A stretch of 9,304 nucleotides of DNA from an uncultured Oscillospiraceae bacterium (GTDB taxonomy: Bacteria > Bacillota > Clostridia > Oscillospirales > Oscillospiraceae): assembly GCA_934659445.1 (NCBI GenBank), contig CAKUHV010000072.1:1-9304 (forward strand), in the 5' to 3' direction. Positions 5,661-9,304 of the stretch are shown here, in pieces. Made by a program: the position numbers and the translations under genes. The notes under the pieces were generated by a model. It saw only the letters and a list, made by a program, of their open reading frames with translations. It was not told the origin of the DNA and searched no databases. Within the stretch, counting starts at the first letter, position 1. Every line of letters begins with the position of its first letter.

Positions 5661-6794
5661 ATGAAAGTATGGACCAAAGCAGCAGCGGCGGCCCTGATCC
5701 TGGCCCTGTGTATGGCCGTCCCCGCGGTGGCCGACGAAAACGCGGAGTTCTATCTGGTGGCGCCGGCGGACAGCATGAACCGGGAACTGGCGGTGCGCCT
5801 GCTGGCCGCCCCGGGGGCGGAGGTCCGGGATGAGATGACCTTTTCCACCCCGGTCAACCGCGTAACGGCGGCGGGGGCGGCCCTTGTCCTGCCCCGGACG
5901 GAGGGCATGTGGGTCACGGTGGACTATCTGCTGGACAGCGACCGGGACGGCGTCTATGAGCTTTTTGGCCCCGAGAACGACGGCCCCGGCGGGGACAGCC
6001 TGACCGGTGGGGACACGCTGGTGCCCTGGAACGGCAGCGGAGTCCCGCTGCCTGCGGAGGAGCCTGTTTCCCTCTCTGCCGCAGCTCTGCTGGCGGGGGG
6101 ACAGGCCTATCTGGCGCGGCTGGGCCTGACGACGGAGGACCCGTGGGGCGAGCTGCTGTATATGGCGCGCCTGTGGCAGGCCGACGGGGAGGAGAGCGAC
6201 TGCTTTTACCTGATCCTCTATGAAAACGAGCTGCCCGCAGCCACCGCCGCCAGCTTCCGGGATATAGAGCCGGGCAGCTGGTATTACAGCGCAGTGGACT
6301 ATGTGACCAGCCGGGGAATGATGGCCGGGACGGGGGCTGACGCCTTTTCTCCCGATGGACAACTGACCCGGGCCATGCTGGCCCAGATCCTGTACGCCAT
6401 GAACGGGCGGCCGCAGGAGGCAGCTGCGGACTTTGCTGATGTGGCCGCCGGAAGCTGGTATGCCGCCGCAGCCAACTGGGCCCAGGCCCAGGGCATCATG
6501 CAGGGCGTGGGCGGAGGAAAATTTGCCCCGGACCGCCTACTGACCCGGGAGCAGCTGGCGCTGATCCTGTATCAGTACACCGGCGGCGCGGGCCGGGAGG
6601 GGGAGCCGCTGTCCGCCTGTACGGATGCAGGCAGCGTCAGCCCCTGGGCGGAGCCCGCGGCGGAGTGGGCCGTGGCCAATGGGCTGCTGTCCCCGCGGAG
6701 CAGCGGAAAGCTGGACCCCGCCGGTGCGGTCACCCGGGGGGAGTGCGCCGCCGTGCTGCGCCGTCTGGACCAGCTGCTCGCCGCCAAGGAATGA
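5661..6794 (+). CDS. Secreted protein with three S-layer homology (SLH) domains
   Basis: A 377-residue exported protein likely held to the cell wall. A signal peptide is clear: MKVWTK, a hydrophobic core to about residue 20, then PAVADENA with cleavage probably after Ala22 or Ala24. Residues about 25-195 form an N-terminal region I do not recognise, including a calcium-loop-like DSDRDGVYE (92-100) and a Gly/Asp-rich linker. Three SLH repeats follow: FRDIEPGSWYYSAVDYV...LTRAMLAQIL (199-247), FADVAAGSWYAAAANWA...LTREQLALIL (258-303), and a weaker third, ACTDAGSVSPWAEPAAEWA...VTRGECAAVL (319-366). SLH triplets bind pyruvylated secondary cell-wall polymers. In Clostridia, C-terminal SLH sets are common on surface proteins. 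AAGGAG (5646-5651) precedes the ATG by 9 nt. It is a single-gene unit, divergent from bioY, ending at a strong terminator. Its specific role is unknown. Confidence 0.9.
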   Translation: MKVWTKAAAAALILALCMAVPAVADENAEFYLVAPADSMNRELAVRLLAAPGAEVRDEMTFSTPVNRVTAAGAALVLPRTEGMWVTVDYLLDSDRDGVYELFGPENDGPGGDSLTGGDTLVPWNGSGVPLPAEEPVSLSAAALLAGGQAYLARLGLTTEDPWGELLYMARLWQADGEESDCFYLILYENELPAATAASFRDIEPGSWYYSAVDYVTSRGMMAGTGADAFSPDGQLTRAMLAQILYAMNGRPQEAAADFADVAAGSWYAAAANWAQAQGIMQGVGGGKFAPDRLLTREQLALILYQYTGGAGREGEPLSACTDAGSVSPWAEPAAEWAVANGLLSPRSSGKLDPAGAVTRGECAAVLRRLDQLLAAKE

Positions 6795-6810
6795 CAGAAT
6801 GCGGATCATA

Positions 6811-6846
6811 AAGCCGGGCCGCCCCACAGGGCGGCCCGGCTTTTTT
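6811..6846 (+). terminator. Strong intrinsic terminator of the SLH gene
   Basis: A 12-bp perfect GC stem, GCCGGGCCGCCC (6813-6824) against GGGCGGCCCGGC (6829-6840), with CACA loop, flanked by AA/TT, and a six-T tail (6841-6846). It starts 16 nt after the stop codon. Confidence 0.95.
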
Positions 6847-7156
6847 GGAACGGCGGCCGCTGCCGCCGGCACGGCCCCGGAGCGGGGACCTGCTGCGGTG
6901 GGCCTTCGGGCCGATCCCCGCGCCTGTGTTCAGGGACTGCGGGGAAGGGGCGGGTCGTATCCCGCCCCGTGCTCCGGCACCGGCTTAGGGGAGACGCGCC
7001 GTCTCCGCCCGCCTTTCGCCAAAGGAGTATGCGGCTCCAAAGCCGCCGGGCTGCCGTCCGCCCTTATTGTGCCCGAAAAATTTGCCTTCATTCCGTTTGC
7101 CTTTGGGAATAATTGGCCAGACTACACAATATAAGAGAACGGAAAGGAGTGACCCC
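6847..7156. other. Intergenic region with a dense cluster of short hairpins
   Basis: No supported gene in 310 bases between the SLH terminator and yaaL. The segment 6851-7046 is packed with short palindromes: CGGCGGC/GCCGCCG (6851-6868); GCGGGGA/TCCCCGC (6882-6888 with 6915-6921) enclosing GGCC-TTCG-GGCC (6901-6912); GGGGCGGG/CCCGCCCC (6947-6968); GTGC/GCAC (6969-6980); GGAGACG/CGTCTCC (6990-7006); CCTTT/AAAGG (7012-7025); GCGGCT/AGCCGC (7031-7046). The rest (7047-7156) is more AT-rich and must hold the yaaL promoter, but I find no convincing -35/-10 pair (TATAAG at 7130 is too close to the ribosome binding site). It may be a structured RNA or a composite of intergenic palindromic repeats. 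A rightward frame through it has no ribosome binding site. Confidence 0.55.
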
Positions 7157-7399
7157 ATGGCGGAGCGGAGGCTTTTTCGTCCGGCCGGCAGCCGGGACAG
7201 AAAACAGCGTGAGCAGGAACGAAAGGTATTGCTCAGCTCTCTGGCGCAGACCAGAGCGCTGATCAGTCAGGCTTACGGCGGCTTTAACACCACGGATGAC
7301 ACCGATCTGATCGACTCCTATGTGTACGAGATCAATGCCCTTCAGTCCCGCTATAACTATCTGCTGCGAAGGGCGAAGGAGCTGGAGGCAACGCTGTGA
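7157..7399 (+). CDS. yaaL: YaaL-family protein (DUF2508)
   Basis: A small 80-residue cytosolic protein of the DUF2508/YaaL family, function unknown. It is basic at the N-terminus (RPAGSRDRKQREQERK) and then mostly helical, with the family signature GGFNTTDDTDLIDSYVYEINALQSRYNYLLRRAKE (positions 41-75). The ATG at 7157 is preceded by AAAGGAG (7143-7149) at 7 nt; an upstream in-frame GTG (7067) would add 30 residues unlike the family and is rejected. Its stop overlaps the bofA start by 4 nt. In Bacillus subtilis the order is recR-yaaL-bofA. Here recR is absent directly upstream, replaced by the SLH gene and the hairpin-rich region. The family assignment is from the pattern, not a search. Confidence 0.9.
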   Translation: MAERRLFRPAGSRDRKQREQERKVLLSSLAQTRALISQAYGGFNTTDDTDLIDSYVYEINALQSRYNYLLRRAKELEATL

Positions 7400-7653
7400 G
7401 CGGGCTGCTGCCCTGGGCGGGAGCAGCGGCGGCGGTGCTGGCGGCGCTGGTGCTGCTGCGCCGTCCCGCCCGGGCTGCGGTCCGGGCTGTGTGGCGCTCG
7501 GCGCTGTGGCTGGGGGTGCTGACGGCGGCGGAGCAGACGGGGGTGCTGGCCGCCCTTGGACTGGGGGCCAATCTGACCAACGCGGCGGTTCTGGGGGTCC
7601 TGGGACTGCCCGGGTTCGGCCTGCTGCTGGCTGCACCGTGGCTGCTTCGATAG
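7396..7653 (+). CDS. bofA: BofA-family pro-sigma-K processing inhibitor
   Basis: An 85-residue membrane protein. BofA in Bacillus subtilis sits in the mother-cell forespore membrane with SpoIVFA and holds the protease SpoIVFB inactive, delaying sigma-K activation late in sporulation. Visible here: an N-terminal hydrophobic segment (LLPWAGAAAAVLAALVLLRR), a central one (SALWLGVLTAAEQTGVLAAL) and the family signature GANLTNAAVLGVLGLPGFGLLL (57-78). The GTG start at 7396 overlaps the yaaL stop (GTGA) and has GGAGG (7384-7388) 7 nt upstream, so translation is coupled. A terminator follows within a few bases. The BofA family is also found in Clostridia, where its regulatory role is less certain. 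Presence supports a spore-forming lineage but does not prove sporulation. Confidence 0.9.
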   Translation: MSGLLPWAGAAAAVLAALVLLRRPARAAVRAVWRSALWLGVLTAAEQTGVLAALGLGANLTNAAVLGVLGLPGFGLLLAAPWLLR

Positions 7654-7655
7654 GA

Positions 7656-7691
7656 GGACGGGAAGCAAAAACGCTTCCCGTCCGCTTTTTT
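7656..7691 (+). terminator. Intrinsic terminator of yaaL-bofA
   Basis: An 11-bp perfect stem, GGACGGGAAGC (7656-7666) and GCTTCCCGTCC (7673-7683), with AAAAAC loop, then GC and six T (7686-7691). It begins 2 nt after the bofA stop, in the 61-bp gap to the convergent mutase gene. No T run follows on the opposite strand. Confidence 0.9.
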
Positions 7692-7714
7692 GCTGCCCGC
7701 GGGGCGGCATGTCT

Positions 7715-9304
7715 TCAACTGACATACGCCGCCATATCTCCCTGCAGCGCGGCGCAGAGCCGCCGGGCGTCCTCCATACAGCCGCCCCGGGCAGAGAAGT
7801 AGAGCTTCAGCTTGGGCTCGGTGCCGCTGGGGCGGACGGTCACCCGTCCGTGGGCTGTGGACAGGGCCAGCACATCGCTGGGGGGCAGTCCCTCCGCGCC
7901 CTTTTGATAGTCGGTGATCTGCTCCACTGTCTCGCCCCCCAGCCGCGCCGGAGGGGCGGAGCGCAGGCCCGCCATGACGCGGCCCATGCGTTCCATGCCG
8001 TCGGCCCCAGGCAGAGCCACGCTCTCCAGACCGCTTGCGTAATAGCCGAACTCGCCGTACAGCCGGTCCATGGCCTGCCCCAGAGTCAGCCCCTGGGTGC
8101 GGTACCAGGCGGCCATCTCGCAGCACAGCATGGCGGCGTTCACCCCGTCCTTGTCCCGCACATGGCTGCCGGACAGGTAGCCGTAGCTCTCCTCAAAGCC
8201 GAAGAGGAACCGGTCCGTCCGGCCTGCCCGCTCCAGCAGGCCGATCTGCTCGCCGATGAACTTGAAGCCTGTCAGGGTGCGGCGCAGCTCCACCCTGTAT
8301 CGGGCGGCCACGGCGTCGGCCATGGGGGTAGAGACGATGGTGGTCACCGCCACAGGGTCCCGGGGCATATCTCCCCGCTCCTGCCGCCGGCGGCAGATAT
8401 AGTCCAGCAGCAGGATGCCCATCTCATTGCCGCTTAAAAGCCGCCAGCCCCCGTTCTCCGGCACGGCGGCCCCCATGCGGTCGCAGTCCGGGTCGGTGCC
8501 AATGAGCAGATCGGCCCCCAGCGCGCGGCTCAGCTCCAGCCCCCGCTCCAGGGCGGAGCGCTCCTCCGGATTGGGCTTGGGGCAGGTGGGAAAGTCCCCG
8601 TCGGGCCGCTCCTGCTCCGGCACCACCGTGACATCCGTGACCCCGATGCGCTGCAAGATCTTGGTGACGCACTCCCGTCCCGTGCCGTTCAGGGGGGTGT
8701 ATACCACCTTCAGGGCGGACTTGTCCCCGTCCCACAGGCTGCGCTGCCGCACCATGTCCAGAAAGCCCTCCAGACAGTCCTCGCCGATCATGCGGATGCC
8801 GCCCCGCTCCAGTGCCTCCGGAAAGGAGCACAGCCGGGGGCCGGTAAACATATCCGTGGCCCCGATCCGGGCCAGCACCGCCCGGGCGGCGTCCAGAGTG
8901 ATCTGGCAGCCGTCCGGTCCGTAGACCTTATATCCGTTATAGGCCGCCGGGTTGTGGCTGGCGGTGATACAGACGCCCGCGCCGCAGCGGTAATACCGCA
9001 CCGCCCAGCTCAGGGCGGGGGTGGGCTGAAGCCGGGGATAAAGGAGAGCGGTGATCCCGTTGGCGGCCAGTACCCGGGCGGCCTCGCGGGCAAACAGAGG
9101 GGAGCCGTGCCGGCTGTCATAGGCGATGGCCGCCCGGCGGGGCAGCCCTGCGGCCACCATATAGTCCGCCAAACCCTGGGTGGCCCGGCGCACTACGTAA
9201 AGGTTCATGCGGCCAGGCCCGGCCCCCAACACGCCCCGAAGGCCGCCTGTGCCGAACTCCAGATCCCGGCAGAACCGGTCGCGGATCTCTTCCTTGTCCC
9301 GGAC
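7715..9304 (-). CDS. pgcA: Phosphoglucomutase/phosphomannomutase (alpha-D-phosphohexomutase), N-terminus outside window
   Basis: Cytosolic enzyme moving phosphate between C1 and C6 of hexoses, most likely glucose-1-phosphate/glucose-6-phosphate, feeding UDP-glucose and envelope polysaccharides. The frame stays open to the right edge, with 529 residues visible of a family usually near 570-580; about 40 are missing. Landmarks in visible numbering: FGTGGLRG (17-24), RMN (32-34), AYDSRH (61-66), the catalytic phosphoserine Ser116 in TASHNP (114-119), NGYKVYG (123-129), the Mg-binding DPDCDR (271-276), sugar-recognition EESYG (371-375) and the phosphate-binding RPSGTEPK (491-498). The motif set and spacing match Bacillus subtilis PgcA. 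A GTG at 9232 is not the real start, because FGTGGLRG upstream is conserved family sequence. All catalytic residues are present. Phosphomannomutase activity cannot be excluded. It converges on bofA with a 61-bp gap; I find no terminator of its own. Confidence 0.94.
   Translation of the reverse strand, partial: VRDKEEIRDRFCRDLEFGTGGLRGVLGAGPGRMNLYVVRRATQGLADYMVAAGLPRRAAIAYDSRHGSPLFAREAARVLAANGITALLYPRLQPTPALSWAVRYYRCGAGVCITASHNPAAYNGYKVYGPDGCQITLDAARAVLARIGATDMFTGPRLCSFPEALERGGIRMIGEDCLEGFLDMVRQRSLWDGDKSALKVVYTPLNGTGRECVTKILQRIGVTDVTVVPEQERPDGDFPTCPKPNPEERSALERGLELSRALGADLLIGTDPDCDRMGAAVPENGGWRLLSGNEMGILLLDYICRRRQERGDMPRDPVAVTTIVSTPMADAVAARYRVELRRTLTGFKFIGEQIGLLERAGRTDRFLFGFEESYGYLSGSHVRDKDGVNAAMLCCEMAAWYRTQGLTLGQAMDRLYGEFGYYASGLESVALPGADGMERMGRVMAGLRSAPPARLGGETVEQITDYQKGAEGLPPSDVLALSTAHGRVTVRPSGTEPKLKLYFSARGGCMEDARRLCAALQGDMAAYVS

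Noticed and set aside
5538..6362. A 274-codon minus-strand open frame opposite the SLH gene
   Set aside because: It is antisense to a gene with a signal peptide and SLH repeats, has low-complexity composition, and would run into the bioY promoter region.
6625..7134. A plus-strand frame overlapping the SLH gene and crossing the hairpin cluster
   Set aside because: It passes through the SLH terminator and the hairpin-rich DNA, has no ribosome binding site, and its residues are Arg/Pro/Gly-rich as expected of a shifted frame.
7103..7135. Promoter of yaaL-bofA (TTGGGA with CACAAT, or TATAAG)
   Set aside because: TTGGGA-16-CACAAT has weak hexamers, and TATAAG would start transcription inside the ribosome binding site. 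No sigma-E-like pair at proper spacing was found, so I do not call one.
6847..7156. Known housekeeping RNA (SRP RNA, 6S RNA, tmRNA) or tRNA in the hairpin-rich gap
   Set aside because: I could not find the conserved SRP loop sequences, a 6S-like large central bubble, a tmRNA tRNA-like end or a cloverleaf. Only generic hairpins are visible.

Overview
The window reads as a chromosomal stretch from a high-GC, spore-forming-lineage Firmicute, most likely a gut Clostridia of the Oscillospiraceae type (Flavonifractor/Lawsonibacter-like). This is inference. It rests on visibly high GC, strong AGGAGG-type ribosome binding sites, an adjacent yaaL-bofA pair (a Firmicute sporulation-linked synteny), an S-layer-homology protein and an ECF-type biotin transporter. 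The taxon cannot be fixed from this sequence alone. Nearly all the DNA is ordinary core and housekeeping sequence; I see no phage, CRISPR, toxin-antitoxin or defence locus.

Layout. (1) 1-472, + strand: 3' part of mntP, a manganese exporter. (2) 685-1986, +: lysA, a stand-alone gene with a TTGACA/TACAAT promoter and its own terminator. (3) 2112-3943, +: a two-gene operon of an uncharacterised radical SAM/SPASM protein and a tRNA-dihydrouridine synthase 2 nt apart, with an extended -10 promoter and a terminator at 4046-4080. (4) 3938-4193: two copies of a near-perfect palindrome, one of them part of three back-to-back hairpins, at the convergent junction of dus and the next gene. (5) 4212-5464, - strand: bioY followed by a tandem-OB-fold single-strand-DNA-binding-like protein. 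The bioY promoter is covered by two 31-bp dyads that look like biotin repressor (BirA) operators. (6) 5661-6794, +: a secreted three-SLH-domain protein, divergent from bioY and closed by a strong terminator. (7) 6847-7156: an intergenic stretch packed with short hairpins. (8) 7157-7653, +: yaaL (DUF2508) and bofA overlapping by 4 nt, then a terminator. (9) 7715-9304, -: most of a phosphoglucomutase/phosphomannomutase, running off the right edge.

The transcription units look mostly independent: each has its own promoter or terminator. Functional links are modest. Lysine/diaminopimelate metabolism, hexose-phosphate interconversion and the SLH protein all bear on the cell envelope. BofA ties the region to sporulation. 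BioY supplies biotin under probable BirA control. The best candidates for something new are non-coding: the tandem hairpin element at 3938-4193, the hairpin-dense segment at 6851-7046, the paired BirA-like operators, and a hairpin around the ribosome binding site of the OB-fold gene. The main protein-level unknown is the radical SAM/SPASM protein coupled to Dus.
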